Part shown: in pieces, positions 33,301 through 55,057 of the stretch
Layout: every line of letters starts with the position of its first letter
Numbering within the stretch: position 1 is the stretch's first letter
Assembly: GCA_013400155.1 (NCBI GenBank)
Contig: VXBM01001316.1
Coordinates: 65,626-129,625, forward strand
Reading direction: 5' to 3'
Source: Helopsaltes ochotensis
Taxonomy: Eukaryota; Chordata; Aves; Passeriformes; Locustellidae
Length of the DNA stretch: 64,000 bases
The notes under the pieces: generated by a model
Database searches by the model: none
What the model was told of the DNA's origin: nothing
The model's input: the letters and a program-made list of their open reading frames with translations, nothing else
Program-made: the position numbers and the translations under genes

Positions 33301-35917
33301 ACCATTTCAAGGCAAACTTTGTATTATCTGATGAAATTTTTGATTTATAAAAGTTGAAATGGAGGCTGGTTCTCCTCACTGAGGAATACTCTTCGGTTTT
33401 GTTAACCCAAGTGCTCATATGAGACTCTCCCAGTATGTATCTTCTCAACAGTATGTAATTATATATCAGAAGTAGCACCATGACTCTGTAGTAATTATTT
33501 TGATAATAATTTAGAAAAGAACTTGTGTAGCATTAACTATCAAACCTGAGAGCATCAGGGACTTCTTACACAATTGCATATTTATTCAGTTAAAGGAGAT
33601 AACACTCACATAGAATTATTAGTGCCCAAACCAATGACAGCCTTGTCTATGCTCAGAGAATTTATGATCTTTAAAGAGAGAAAATCTAAACAAATTTTTA
33701 TGTCTTAATTTCTTTGGGGACAAGAATTTCTCCCATTTGTATATGATGTCACTGTGGGCCCCCCAAAATTTTAATACAATTGACCGCTATTTCATGATGA
33801 AAGCAACATCATAACCTCACTCATGAGAGAGAATAAATGTAGAATCCTTCAAAACTAGAAGCATTGGAGACAAGTGCCAATTTGAAGAACACTTGCCAAG
33901 TGATGTATTTTCTTACTTCCTTGTTCTGATTACTGTTCTGCATAAACACAAGCCATACTCACAGTTTGTAGATCCATACTTTGTGAAACTATACATTTGG
34001 GTTGTAATGTTTGTTTGCTAGATCTGCCTTTCAGGGTTTCAAGTGGTGGTTGTTTACCTTTGGGTTTTCTCCACTTATTCAAATGTATATCAACTATCTG
34101 TGAAACCAGCAGTGGGAGAGGAGAGGATTATAAAAATGTAAAAAATAAATTAGTTCTATTTTACTTTTAAGATCTTTTATTTTAAATACTTTTCAGATCA
34201 GAAGCATGATATTTTACAGACCTATCAATTGTATTTGGACATTTCACTCTTGCAAAAATTCCTGCACGTTTGGCCAATATCAGAAATGTAAATAAATATG
34301 GATTTCATATGCTCAGCAGCAGCTCGTATCCCTTAGAAGTCTGTGTACATTCATGGTGTTGAAGTTCCTCAGAGCCCTGAATGCTGACCTAGCACATATA
34401 TGACATTTTCACAGGGTGAAAAGCCATGCAAAGGGACTAGCTGCACAACCCCCCCTGAAATTAGTATCTGGAGAAACAGGAGAAAGGTAAGAGAAAAGAA
34501 AGATTCTGCAACAAAATGAGGCATCAATGAAAGGGTTGAAAGTTAGAAAATATCATAATGAAGCTTGTCCATTATCTTAATCCATTCCTTTCATTCCAGG
34601 CACTTATCATCTACTTCGGGTGAACCCTTCCCATTTTTAACCTGGATTCATACTTCACTCCGTGGCCAAAGTTCTGCTAGTTAAGAATGGATTCTTGCTT
34701 AGGCCTGCAAAGCAGGGGCTGCTGTCATATGTGGTACTTAACACTTTACATACATTGGAAGAGAATGAATGCCTTCCTCTCCAGGCATTTAAATTCTGCC
34801 TAGAAGCAGAGTCTGTCTCTGACCATCAGATTTCCTGAGGGACTCCCCATAGTCCCTTACAGCAGATGTTCCACATAGGGTCAGTAGCAGTGTGCTTCTC
34901 ATTTCTGAATACCCACCTCAGGACCCTGATGGCTTGGATGAAAAAGCACTAAGCAGTCCCAGCTGCAATTAAAGTAAATGGATGCTGTGATTGAAGATGC
35001 AGATAATCATAAAATGTGACAAAATCCCACAGCCTGGACCCTGTGTAGCTCAGCAATGACTGTTGTCTATGTGTCTCTGCTGCCTGTCTGTAAAGTGAAA
35101 TATATTACCTTGTCACTTTGGAGAGATTTTGTTAAGATAAATTAACCTTCAGGAAGCTCTCAGAGCTTTGCATGATGAGCACCATAGGGAAGCCCAGAAG
35201 GGAATGAATAATTCTGTCTTTAGCTCAGTGTAAGAGTGGTGTGCATGGGTAAGGCCTAGGGACACATACTGAAAATAAAAATTAGTAAAATTTGAAGAGT
35301 GCTGATTAATTTAATTCCATTTTTCACATACCCATAATGAGGCGGGAGGAGGATCTAGAAAAAATCCCTGTGTCATGGTATATTTAAAGACTACATGATT
35401 TTGGATATTAAGGGAGGGAGTTAATTCTTGCTTTTCTATCTCTTGAGTACTTGATTTCAGACTTTAAAAATGGTCTTTCAATGAAGCCTTTTACATGTAA
35501 TAAAACATTTTATAGCTCTCTCTCTACCATTGTCTCTCTCTAACATAAGGTAGCTGGGAGAAAAACTCACAGAACCTAAAAATGAGACTTTAGGCATGAA
35601 TCCAAATGCTTTTCCTTGATTTTTCTTAGCTTTTATAAGAGAAAAAAAAAAAGGCTGATTAAGTGTAGTCTGTACCCTGAGTTTATGGAAAACATGTGAA
35701 ACTAAGCTTTTTATAGAGAAAACCTTGATGCTGTTTTACTCTTGTAAACATCCTCCTTTTTATAAACTTTTTTTCCGCCTGTTGGTTCATACACAGAATA
35801 ATGTAGAAGTATCTTTGCAGTATGATACATCCATTTTGACTTATGAAAGTTTTTGAAACCTGGAGTTCCTAAGTTGCTTAGAATTATATGATCAGAACTT
35901 TTTAACAAACCAACAAA

Positions 35918-35960
35918 AAAAAAAAAAAAAACAACCAAAAAAACCACACCAAAAACCACC
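35918..35960. repeat. A/C-rich low-complexity tract
   Basis: A-runs separated by CC or C, such as AACAACCAAAAAAACCACACC. It is the complement type of the T/G-rich tracts seen elsewhere in the window. Confidence 0.7.
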
Positions 35961-36599
35961 TAGATGCAGAAATGCTATGGTAGGATTTTATACTGCCTGA
36001 TTTATGCATATTGACTGTAATTTTTCAGAATTCAGCTTCCACTGAAATTTCAGTTTGATTTCCCCCTCTTTTAGCTCTTGATATCCCTGAGGGTGTTGGT
36101 CCCAAATGACATGGAAGTTGGGGGTGTTTCTCGGAAGGAAGCCACACTGGAGAGCAGCACAGTAACTAGGCTGTTTTGTCCATGCTATTTAGAACGCTGT
36201 TGATGAGGTGTGTGCTCACCATGTCCAAAAAAAATGGGGATGGCTGGAGACAATTATCAGGCTGACCAGATAGAAAACTTCATTCTCTTCTTTGGACAGT
36301 GCTAAAGCAAACAACATTCTGTCCATGAAAGAATTATATTTTCTTTTATGTATAGAGTTAGCCCCAAAATTTGCATTATTCATTAATACCTATCAGTTTG
36401 ATGAAGGAAAAAGCATTCTCGTAGGGCTCAAATATCATATTTAATTTTCTTAAAGGAGTAAAAAGTGAATAAATACTGGTGAATTTATATTTTTCACGTT
36501 GTAATTTCTCTTTTTTCCCCTGTCTTCACTGGCTCAGGCATGTTAGATGGAAATGCACACTGAAAAAGCAGCAAAGAAAGCAGAATAGGTATTACATTG

Positions 36600-36716
36600 G
36601 GGGTGGGTTTTTTTGGTGGTTTTTGTTTTTTTGGTTGTTTTTGTTTGGTTTGGATTTTTTGGTTTGGTTTGGTATTTTTCTGTTCTTGTTTGCTTGATGT
36701 TTGGGGGTTTTTTGTG

Positions 36717-36784
<68 letters not shown>

Positions 36785-36817
36785 TTTTATTTGTGACTTT
36801 TTTTTTTTTTTTTTTCT
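36600..36817. repeat. T/G-rich tract, (CTTT)n microsatellite and poly(T)
   Basis: A T/G-rich stretch at 36600-36712 is followed by about 17 copies of CTTT at 36718-36788 and then a 17-base T run. Long open frames here (Lys-Glu-Arg repeats on the minus strand) are products of the simple repeat. Confidence 0.9.
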
Positions 36818-38262
36818 TCCAGTTCTGAAGTCTGAAGGTTTGCAATGAATCATGAAGGTAGAGAGTAGCCTTAGGGAAAAATTGTTTTCTTGCAAGACAA
36901 GTTCCTTATTTAGCACTTGAAAATAGTTCTGTTGGTTCTGTTCTTTCATAGTATCTGTTATCTGATTGTTTGATTTTGTAACAAAATATTTGTCAAATAA
37001 GTCTGTATGAACAATATTGTTCTCAGGTCATTCTCGCTGCATTGTAATTTTCAGTTGTCAGTTAAGCTTTATGAACATCCACAAGTTGTACAAATTTAAC
37101 CATATTACAGTCCTATGAATTTCTCTCTACAATAACTGTTGCATTTCAGAAAAATCCCAGTCCATATCAAGAATAAATTATAACATTTCTGTCTTCATTA
37201 AATTTTTAAAGAATTTTGTTTTGTGTTTTTAATCTATGCTATGTCTAGCCCTCTTGTGGACAGTTCTTTAAGGAAGGAGAAATCTGAGATCAGAACAGAT
37301 TACTGCAACTTTTCCTAGCAAGCTGGGAGATTGGAAGCCGAGACAGTCAGTGCAACTCCTAAACAAAACAGTCTGTGAAAAGTACCCTTTGATCCGTCTG
37401 TGAGCACCTAGGACAAGATCACTATTCCTGATTACTTATCCAGGAAAACATGAGGCATGTGCAAATCTTTTCAGGTAAAGAATTCAATTCCTTTTAGCTA
37501 TTCCCCGAATGCTTTTATGCATTTTTGTTTATTAAAAAAGAAAACAAAAAAACAAAAATATGCTTCATAAACCAATGTAGAGAAGTTTATTTATCTAGAA
37601 AAGGGAGAGATCTCCAATTTAATAAAACTATAATCTTTCATTATGATGCTGATGAGAGAAAATATAAGAATTTCAAAATAAAATAAGCTGTCTGTGTCAA
37701 CAATGGTTATTGCATACCCCTTTGAGGAAAGTCATTGATAAGGCAAAATGCCTACTATGATGTCTTTTCAACTCATTGGAAAACTTCAGAGAAGAGATGA
37801 TGAAAAACATTGGCAAAATTTCAGCTATTTGCATACAAAATTATTCTCTTTTTTCAGTACATAAATTTACTTTCATTGTTTTAACTGCAGGTATTTCCTT
37901 CGCTTTAATTTTTATATAGATCAATGAAACACCTACCATAGCAGTTTCAGCCTGTGAAAGGAATTTTCTTGAGAGGCAAAAAGCAAGAGCGTCGGCATTT
38001 TTCTTTGGGCATTATTTTACTACATTTGCCTGCCTATGAGACAATAATTTTAAAGTAAATTTGATAACTAGGAGGTCATTCCTGATGCAGGACCAAGAGG
38101 GAGCTGGAAGCTCGAGAGATCATTGCAAAAAGAGGAAGTTCTTCTTTCAAAGGTAAGCAGACCAAATCAAAGCAAACCCATCAAAGGTTAATTTTCGTCT
38201 GAGCTTTAGCAGAAAGAAACTGTCCAGTATTTGACATACTCACCTTAGAAGGAATCTGGGTT

Positions 38263-38265
<3 letters not shown>

Positions 38266-38311
<46 letters not shown>

Positions 38312-38343
38312 CATATATATATATATATATTATATATATATAA
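38266..38343. repeat. Compound (TC)n-(AT)n microsatellite
   Basis: (TC)n at 38266-38312 with one interruption, passing directly into (AT)n at 38313-38343. Confidence 0.92.
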
Positions 38344-38636
38344 TCTTCATTATCCAGTGAATCAGTAAGAATTTGTTCCACTGTTTTTTCCTGAATCTAC
38401 ACTCTGTAAAGAAAATTACATCCTTGATATGAAGTATCAGTATGGGCGACATCATTTGCCCCATAGTATCCACCCTGGTGCAATAAATCCATTGTACTAA
38501 GATCCGAGGAACAGTAGTTCACAGCCTAGAGAGAAGTGCCTTTTCCAATAATCATTCATTAGATACTCACTTTCTTTAACTTCCAAAATTATATTTAAAA
38601 TGGCAAAAACTTGTAATTTTGAATGTTTGAACCCAC

Positions 38637-38742
38637 TTGGGGACATGGTTTAGTAGACCTGGCAGGGCTGGGTTAATGGTTAGACTTGACGATCTTAAAG
38701 GCTTTTTCCAACTGTAATAATTTTGTAATTAAATGATTCTAC
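38637..38742 (+). mobile_element. CR1 LINE 3'-end fragment
   Basis: The stretch contains GGGGACATGGTTTAGTAGACC, GGTTAGACTTGACGATCTTA and a TTCCAACTG segment, then a degenerate terminal repeat ending AAATGATTCTA. The order and spacing are those of the avian CR1 3' end on the plus strand. About 105 bases remain, with no reading frame, so it is a dead 5'-truncated copy. Confidence 0.9.
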
Positions 38743-39514
38743 TTTAAAGACAAATATTCTTTAACAACTAAATGAACTTGTGATTGGCTAAGTACAAGTA
38801 TTCATCATCTTCTGTACAGGAAAAGCCTTAAGGACTATTCATGATTCTGCATTTTGACAACACAATTATTAATTAGAAGCTTAAAGACAGAAGTGGATCC
38901 ATGTTGAAGTGTGAATATACTTGTGATTAAATGTTAGGATTTGTTGATTGGAAATGATTGGCAGGTTACTTTGTTTTTCAGGATGATTTATCCGTAAGAT
39001 TTATTTGGAGCTTTTGTTTTTTTCGTTGGTTGGTTTCCTTTTTTTGTTTTTGGAGAGGTTATGTTTTAGAATCATGACTTGGAATATTGTGAAAGAAAAT
39101 AAGACACAAAATAAAGCAAGATGAACTTTATTTGGGCTAATCTATTAAAATAGCTTGCTGTCTTTGTAACATTCCTATATCTCCTCATTTTCAGTTTGAC
39201 AAAAAAGCTGATTTAACTAATGGGAGGCTTTTTTTACGTAAGTGGCCAAGGGTTCACAGTTTCTCTGGATGATAAAGTGTTGACTATATAAAAAATTCCA
39301 TTTGTCTCACTTACTTGGACATTATCAATATGTTTCTTAAAATCAAACTCTTTAAAATTATTCTCAGGAAAAAACACACTCCTATTTAAAAGTAGCATTT
39401 CTGATTTGGTTAGTCAAATTGTCAGTGTTTAATATTTGTGTAGTCAGAAGGTTCTGTGTTTTTGGATTATAGTGAAAAAACTTTGGGGGTTTAAAAGGCT
39501 TGATTAGAACTCTC

Positions 39515-39682
39515 ATCCAATACTGGATGGACTTAAGGACTTATCTGGAGGTTCTTCAGGAAAGACTGGAAATGCCACTTATTGCCATGGTTTAGTTGAA
39601 CTTGAAGGTGTTAGGTCTTAGATTAGACTCAAGGATTGTAGAGTTCTTTTCCATCTAATTGATTCTGTGATTTTGTGATTCA
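39515..39682 (+). mobile_element. CR1 LINE 3'-end fragment
   Basis: Recognisable blocks are GAAAGACTGGAAATGCCACTT, ATTGCCATGGTTTAGTTGAAC, GGTGTTAGGTCTTAGATTAGA and the terminal repeat GATTCTGTGATTTTGTGATTC. It is a 5'-truncated CR1 tail of about 170 bases on the plus strand, 0.8 kb from the other plus-strand copy. Each has its own 3' terminal repeat, so they are separate insertions. Confidence 0.92.
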
Positions 39683-39927
39683 ATTTAACTGGATCAAGAA
39701 CTTTGGTATCTTTTTAATCACTCTCTGGTTTGTTTATTTTTTTTCATTTTTTCTTCAGTAGTTTCATTCTTTAAGGTAAACAAAATGTTGCAGATAATGT
39801 TTTATTTTTCACCTTGATTACTAGCTTGTCATTTTGATAGGGTAAGAAAAAAAAATGACCTGAAATAAAATTTCTGAATCTCTGTAGTTTCTTTCAATTT
39901 TTTTCTTTTTCTTTTTTCATTCTTCTC

Positions 39928-39951
39928 TCTCTCTCCTTTTTTTTTTTTTTT
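39928..39951. repeat. Short (CT)n and poly(T)
   Basis: CTCTCTCTCC followed by about 16 T, in low-complexity DNA. Confidence 0.7.
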
Positions 39952-42278
39952 TAATTTTTAAATTTATTTCTGAATAATTGGGGAATATCTGGGATATGGG
40001 AAATAAAAAAAAAAAAAAACCCACACACACAAACCTAACATTTTAGAGCAAAGTATGACTGTAAGTGCCCTTTTTTGAAACCTTGTAAAGGATATAATTC
40101 AGAAGACGGGAGGGGGGATCTATGAGAGGAGACTGAATTCAGACTCAGCATGCTGTGTAACCAAACAAAAGAGTGTTGCCTTTCATTGTTTAATATTCCT
40201 AGCAGTAAGGTGGTACCACTTAGGATGTTGAAAAGTAACACATGGTGGGGCATATAATTAAGTGAAGCCTGAAGAATAATTATGCTAGTAAAGCTCAACA
40301 TAATGAGAAACCAGGGTTGGGGGTTTTAATATCATGTTATGACATTAAGTACAAAATAGAAATGTGGAGCTAATGCATCTGTTGAAAATGGAAGAAAACT
40401 GCACATACAGACTTTTAACAAAAAAAGACCTCTTTTACCTTCTGTAGAATACTAACATTCCATATTCCATTTAGCTAAAATAAAATTTTATTTATTAAGG
40501 GCTTGATATAATTTCAGAAGCAAAACTTGAGAATATTAATTGATCTAAATGGAAACTGGCTCCATCCCTCTGTTGAAATATTTCTATTTTCTCTGTAATC
40601 ATACAAATAAAATGTCACTATTACTCTGAAAACTGCAATACCGGTTAAAGCCAAGTATCTGAGCTATTTAGAAGAAGCTATTGTAAACTGAATTTTTCAG
40701 CATGAGCCTGTTCACGAGGGACAGCTCTAGGTTTGCCACAACAGCAGCTTTTTGCTGCCACTCCAGAAGATTACAAGGGAAATTAATTAATACAGCATTT
40801 GGAAGAGTGAAAAGATGTCTGTCCAAGATAATTCTCTAATTCTGAGATCTAGCTTGTGTTGCAGTGGGCTTTTCTCTGACTACATGAGATGTATTTTAAA
40901 AGGGGAATCAGAATGTATTTTGAACTTCATCCCTGTTTCTGCAACTGCTCTCTAGGTACAGGGGTTATGAAAGTAACAACTCTTAAGTCATGTTTTACTG
41001 GCAGTACTTGGGTCTTACACTTCTCTGAAATAGGAGAGCAACCCAGTTGCATCCTAAGACATCCTAAAGGTGTCTGCTGATATTAGTAGGTTTCCTAGAC
41101 TATCCCAGGTGTTGGCATAAGGTTGGCAGTTTCACAACAGAGCAGATGATCCTAAATCTGTTTCAGAGTGCAGCTAGACATGAGGTAGGATATCGATTTA
41201 GGTGCCATTTAGGCACAAGGCACATATGCTTAGGCAACCAATGCACTCATAAGATTTTCGTGGTTCTGTCCATTCTTCCATAAAATAAATGTCCAAGAGA
41301 AAGACATTAACATTTATCTCTACTAATATAATCACTTAAAGGGATGAAAAAACATCAGATGGAATATAGATACAGAAATCTATGAAAAATCAAAATTCTA
41401 ATGGAAATAATATTTTCTGCGAAAGATGTTGGTTCTCTCTACAAATGCATGATATTAAGTCATGGTAACAGGGGAAAGCTTTGGGAAAATGATTCTTCTG
41501 TCACTGAGACCAAGTGACTCTCCCTGATGTCTCTCTTAGATTTAAAAAAAAATATTATTTTCCTCAGAAAGATTTTTGTAGGGTTTGTCGGGAAGAAAAA
41601 GTTCTATCTTTAAAAAGCTTTGCCTCCTGGTGCCAGAAGAGGTGTCATATCATTGGTGTTTCACCATGGGTCCAAGGACTGTCTTGCACTCCTAATAGTC
41701 TGATACTATAATTTCAAAAGAAGCAGAAGAAGTAATTTCAAATTGCAGGAAAAAAAATGAGCTCTGATTTCACATCTCTATAGAGGGTCCTTCAGAAATT
41801 CCCATCTACAGATTGTTTTTAATTGTTTTAATTATTTTAATTGTTTTACTTGTTTTCAATTACATACACAAGCAGTAAATATGTCTGGTAGTGGCTGGTT
41901 TGTATTATTACAAGTAATGCTAAGAAAATCTGAATTATTGGCACAGTACTTGAAGCAAAAAAAAAAAAAAGAAAAGAAAGTCTTTTGCATCTTGACACCC
42001 ATCTGACTAAAGGTAATTGAAAATATAATTTAAAAGTTCGTTTAAAATTTTGCTTGGTAAACAGAAACAGGGATAGGGTGGTCAGAGCAAAAAATCACTT
42101 AGATGTCTACAAGTAGAAATGCGTGTCATTTATTGTAGGAAAGAACTTGGCTGACCCTGCTGTTCTTCTGACAACCTGACCCATAAACATTAGGAAGAAG
42201 CTACCTGCCAAGAATGCTCAATTTACATTGCCTGCCACATCTTTACAGCTGGAACAGGAGATGCCTAAAAGCTTTATC

Positions 42279-49943
<7,665 letters not shown>

Positions 49944-49944
<1 letters not shown>

Positions 49945-49958
49945 GGGGGGGGCGGGGG
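49944..49958. repeat. G-rich run next to the poly(T) block
   Basis: G9, C, G5 immediately after the last T. It may be real, or a low-quality edge of the artefact. Confidence 0.7.
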
Positions 49959-50663
49959 AGATTTGGTTAGTTTTGATTTGTTTAAGGTTTGTGTATGTGT
50001 GAGAGATAGTCAAAAGAATAATTTTTATAACTGTCCACTGTTCAAATTAGTCTAGGATTCTGATCTTTCCCTCTTCTACATCATCAGCAATAAATATCCT
50101 TCAGCTGGAATTCATCTGTCAAGTTTGATGGTGTAATATGCATCAGAGTGAAATCCCATGCAGTCTTTCAGAGCTGTCTTGGTTTTGCAGTGCTAATATT
50201 AAAAAAACCCTTTGTTTTATTCAGTAAAGTAAGCAGATATACATCACGTACATATGGGAAATAGATCTACCAAGTAGGAATATTGGGATTTTATAACCAT
50301 TTTTCAAGCTATTACTGTGCTTTAAAGCTTTGAATGTGGTGACACAGCTATTTTGACAGCATCACCACTTTAAACCTTTTAACATCACTGCAGGGTATAT
50401 TAACACACCCAGCTTTGCCATAAAGGAGAGGATCACACTCAAATCCTGAAGTAATATAGTAAGTGGCTCAACAAACATCGTCAGCAGCTAACCACCAACC
50501 CACCCTCTGCCAGGGCTAAGCATTTCTAGCCACTGAACTTCACTTATCTTCTTTTTAAGAAAGCAATTTATTATGAAAGAGGGAGAGTTTTATATACTAA
50601 TGGTGCACTTGAAATTATATTTGGAGTACAAGTTTGATTTTGTAATGATGCAACATACATAAG

Positions 50664-50676
50664 CCCCCCCCCCCCC
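50664..50676. repeat. Poly(C) run of 13
   Basis: Uninterrupted C homopolymer, unusual in this AT-rich region. Confidence 0.9.
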
Positions 50677-53600
50677 AGTACTCTGAAAGTTCAGAAGCAT
50701 ACTATGATTCAGCAAATTTTGTCATAACACTAATATGTAACATGGCATGCTTTAGCTTAATATTTTTAGCCTTAGTTTTTCTAGATTGAGTTTTCAGAGT
50801 GAAGAGTAGACATTTTCTCCTGGCTGGCATAAGCAGATGTACATGTGTGTAGTTATGTATGGTAGTTCTGCTAGTATCATTTGCTTGGAAAAAAATGAGC
50901 CTTGTATGCACTTGTGACTTAATTATGTTTTGAATTATTACATCCAGAGAATGATTACATTCTCTGGAAAATGTCATTCCACTCAACATATTTTCAATAA
51001 TTCATCTTAAGACACAAGCCATCTAAATTTCTGTCCAGGAAATGTCTGTTTCGTGCTTGTATATGGATGAGACTCTAAGATTTACCTTCATAGGCTTTGC
51101 AACAATGTGTTTTAATAATAAAAAAAAAAAAAAAGCTGGCAAAATAGTGTTAATTTTATTTCAGAGAGGACTGAATCTCCATGTATGCTTAAAATCACAG
51201 GATCTTCTTACAAGTGCCAAGAATATATACTTTGGAATCAGTCCTATTACTAGAACTAAAGTGCTGCAAGTGAAATAAGAACTGGGCATATGGTGATTAT
51301 GCAGAGCTGTAGTGAAAAACCACAATGAGTACAACATTTTTTGAGCTGTTACTACTTAAACTCTTCGTGACTCTAAAAACAGCAAGAACCATCATCACTT
51401 TAGGTCAATATATCAGAGGAAATGAGCAATACTAACTGAAGTCTTAGTAGTCTCTTACAGTGGAACATTGAATGTTGGTAGGCACCAACAATTTAATTAT
51501 TTTCTTTCCTGAATCTGAGAGAAAAACTAGAAAGATTCCCAAAGACTGCTTACTCCAGCAACTATGTCCAAGGAGTATAGTGATGCTTTGTATCTAATTA
51601 TGTTTTTCCAGCTTATTCTGGACTGCTTCTCTGTTCAGAAATGGCATTGTACAACCCTCTCAGGCAATTGATTCTGCTTCCCATCCTTTATTGTAAATTC
51701 TTTTTGTGATTACATTTATATATAAATATATAAATTTAACTTCCTTCCTTTGAATGAGCCTGTTCTTTTTTTTTTCTGTGCCTGGTGGCACGAAGAAGGA
51801 ATTTGCCCCATCCTCTTCCATCAACAGAAAGTATCAGTGTTGTGTGTCTACAACTTCATGGTTTTCCACCCTGTCTCATACAAGCCCAACTTTTTTATCA
51901 GCGAGAGTTTGCTTAGAATATTGATCTTTACTTATTCATGCATGGCTCTTCTTTTTGTTACTGGAAAGCTATGCTTTATAACTCTATATATGGTCTTTCT
52001 TTCTAACATGGCCTCAATACTGCCCAAGAAAATTCTTTGAAATTATATGCCCATAACTAATATTTAGTTTTGTTTTAGAAGAATTTATGGCCTTGTAGCA
52101 CAGTAAATATGATGTTGCCATTGAAAATAACAGACTGCGTTAAGCTCACAGCACACGCTTCAGTGTTTGATGGACAATACTTGGATTTCTCTGGGACTTT
52201 CTGGAGTCATGTTTTAGTTTATGTATCTAAAAACAATTCTCTAATGACTGGGGGACTCTTACATCCTATTCTTAAACGTTTGTACAATTCTATGGTGTAT
52301 ATTTGTTACTAAGACACAAAAATATACATATTTTTAATACACATTTATGGACATATAGAGGTTGTAATAATAAGCACTTATTATGTCAAAGGAGCTACTC
52401 ATGATCCTGAGTAAAAATGCTGAGTAGAGAAGTATGGGCATGACTTGGTAAGAGGAGCAGAGGAGGGTAGGTGGATAGGACAGTAATAATAATTCTGTGA
52501 TTATTGTTTTAGAGATATTGTTATATTGTGTAACTATATAATTCTTGGGTGTATGTTCCTTCTGTCTGTAGAAGATTTTGAGTCTAGTTAATCAGTTTAA
52601 AAAAAAAACCAAAAAACCCTCTGTAACTTGGTGCAACGGATTGATAATAAAATATATACATATAAGGCTAGGTATTTCCAACTTGCAAGCAGTTTCAAAG
52701 CATACTTCTCACCAATGTTTTTATATTAGTCTTTCATTAGCTAATGAAAAGCAAGGAACACTTATTGGTTACCTAAAGCAAGCTAGTGAAAGTAAGAAAA
52801 AAGTCTTTTACATGTAAAAGTTTTTCAGTCAAAGATCTGAGCCACTTTTTCAGAAGCACGAAATTGAAATTTAAAGATCAAATCACTGCAAGAATGCAAA
52901 GTGTTTTGTGCTCATGTATATAAAGTATTTTATTTCATGGTTCATTAAAAATCAAGGCTGTGCCCACACTTACTAATTGCAGCGTTCTCTTGTTGGTCCT
53001 GTTTGGAAAGGATGCTGATTGCTTTAGCACATACAGGATCCAGATTAATTTATTTCTTGAAGGGAGAGCTGAGTAGAATTACCAATTATCTTTTCGTAAA
53101 TATTTGGTATATTGCACATTTACTTTTAACTTTGAAATTGCTGTTTGTTATTTATCTTTGAGGTTTTGAAGCCTCCCTTACTGAAGTAAAAACATGACAG
53201 ATGAGCAGCGTCACATTCAATTGAATGATAATTTTTTTGTGTGTTTTGTGAATGAGGAAACAATAAGACTGCCTCTTAGCTCTGCTGCTATGGAGGCTGG
53301 AAAAGGGGAAAGGTAATGTCAGGCTGGGTGACTGTTTCCTGTTGTACTATGTTGAACATTAAAGCAACCTTTTCCTAGTAAATACTCCCATAGCATTACA
53401 GTAAACAATCATAGTCTGATTACAACATTTGATGATTTAACTTTATGAGATGTGCTCTTGTGAGAATTAAACTAGTGCAGGAAAGTTTGAGGGAAAACGG
53501 TGTCAGAAGCATGGAAAAGAGCAGCCTTCCCACGTTTGCTTATATGGGTACATGGTCTCCAAAAAGTGCTGTGGTGTGTATGGCAGATAAAGGTTTACTG

Positions 53601-54668
53601 TGCTGATTTTTTTGTTATTACTAATCAAAATACTGAAGCAGTTTGATTACTTGAATCCCTGCAATATGGTATTAGCTACTTCAAAGCTATACTCTTTTTG
53701 TTGTGCTGAATGTGCACTGAAATAAAAGCTTCTGACACAATATGAAAACAAAAACTGCTAACTTTCATGTACTAAACACAATAAAACTCATCTCTAACTT
53801 CAGAAGACCTTAGTGTAAATGTTCTGTCAAAGCTACAAATTGAAAGTCCCTTTATAATCACTAGAAACAGAATACAATTTAAATATTTGCTTTAAGATGA
53901 ATTACATCTTTGACTCCATTGATCATGGACTGATTTTTATTGCTTCCAAAGGAAGCTTAAGGTGAGTAGTTCAGATATAGATTTCTGGTTGAAATATTTC
54001 TACATTAATCAGATAGCCCATAACACTCAATATATTAGATTGGCAAAACAGAAACATACCTTACATGGAAAGCTACAAATTTATTTTTAGTGTCATTGAA
54101 ATCTTAAAAGCCTAATGAAATAAATGTTAGTACAGATCTAATTAGTTTATGGAAAACAATAGAGAAAGAAAATGAAGAAACTATTACAGAAAAAGGCCTA
54201 ACAATAATAAATAAGTACAATACAACTCAAAAATGTATATGCACCTTTTCTAGTAAGTATTTCATTTCTCTGTCCTTACACTTATCCATCCAGAGCCCTC
54301 TGAATCCTAAAGTGAGCAACTTGAGTCTGACTGGTGATGGAAGGTGTCAGGTTTTGGTTGGAAAATCCCAACGTGGTGTTATTTAAAAGTTCTTTTTTCC
54401 AAGCCCTATGCCAGAAGAAGAAGTCGAAATTTTTCAGATGAGTTTTCATGGTTGCTTATTATTTCTTATCTATTACATTTTTTCTCTGCCCTGACAAGGT
54501 CCTTGCAGAAGCTGAGGTCGCATGCTGACTGACTCCCCCAGGGCGGTCTTATCACTTTACATTAAATGCTACATATTTTATGTTTATAATTAATTACCAA
54601 TGTTGGACAGTCCACTTCTAGTCTACTCCAATCCCTTTGTGCCACCATCACAGCAGAAGATGGTGAGC

Positions 54669-54692
54669 AAGAAGAAGAAGAAGAAGAAGAAG
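54669..54692. repeat. (AAG)n microsatellite
   Basis: About eight copies of AAG/GAA. Confidence 0.88.
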
Positions 54693-55023
54693 GACAGGGA
54701 CACACCCAGATTCCTCCATGTTGCCTTCCTGAGCCCCATTCTAAAACTCCAAAATTCTACTTTTGCACCCTGTGATAAATTAACTATCATTCAAATCAAA
54801 CTCTCATGGCTTGTAAGTCTTCACACAAAGTTGGCAAATGCTCTCATGGGCTGAGATCAAGGGCACTATCACTTTTGACATTGTGCCAAGGTCTTTGAGC
54901 CCCTAGTCAGGGTCTCGGATCACCCAGGGCAGACAGAGGGATGTCCTGTGTTCCGATAGGAAGGGGGATTTATTTAAAAGGATCTGACAGTGTCCCAAAC
55001 TGTTCACCAGGAAGTGAGTGATG

Positions 55024-55026
<3 letters not shown>

Positions 55027-55057
<31 letters not shown>
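55027..55057. repeat. Poly(T) run of 31
   Basis: T homopolymer in intergenic DNA. No retrocopy body was recognised on either side. Confidence 0.9.

Larger units (their letters stand above)
30301..42278. other. Upstream intergenic region, no gene seen
   Basis: AT-rich DNA upstream of VSTM2A. It contains T/G-rich tracts (about 30378-30482 and 36600-36712), a (CTTT)n microsatellite, a (TC)n-(AT)n microsatellite and two CR1 tails. The open frames are short or made of simple repeat and show no domain. Confidence 0.7.

Noticed and set aside
36494..36949. Lys/Glu/Arg-repeat open frames on the minus strand and Phe/Leu/Ser frames on the plus strand
   Set aside because: They are the direct translation of the (CTTT)n microsatellite and adjacent T/G-rich DNA.
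54600..54854. 84-codon frame with a Lys run
   Set aside because: The Lys run is the (AAG)n microsatellite. The remainder has no recognisable similarity.
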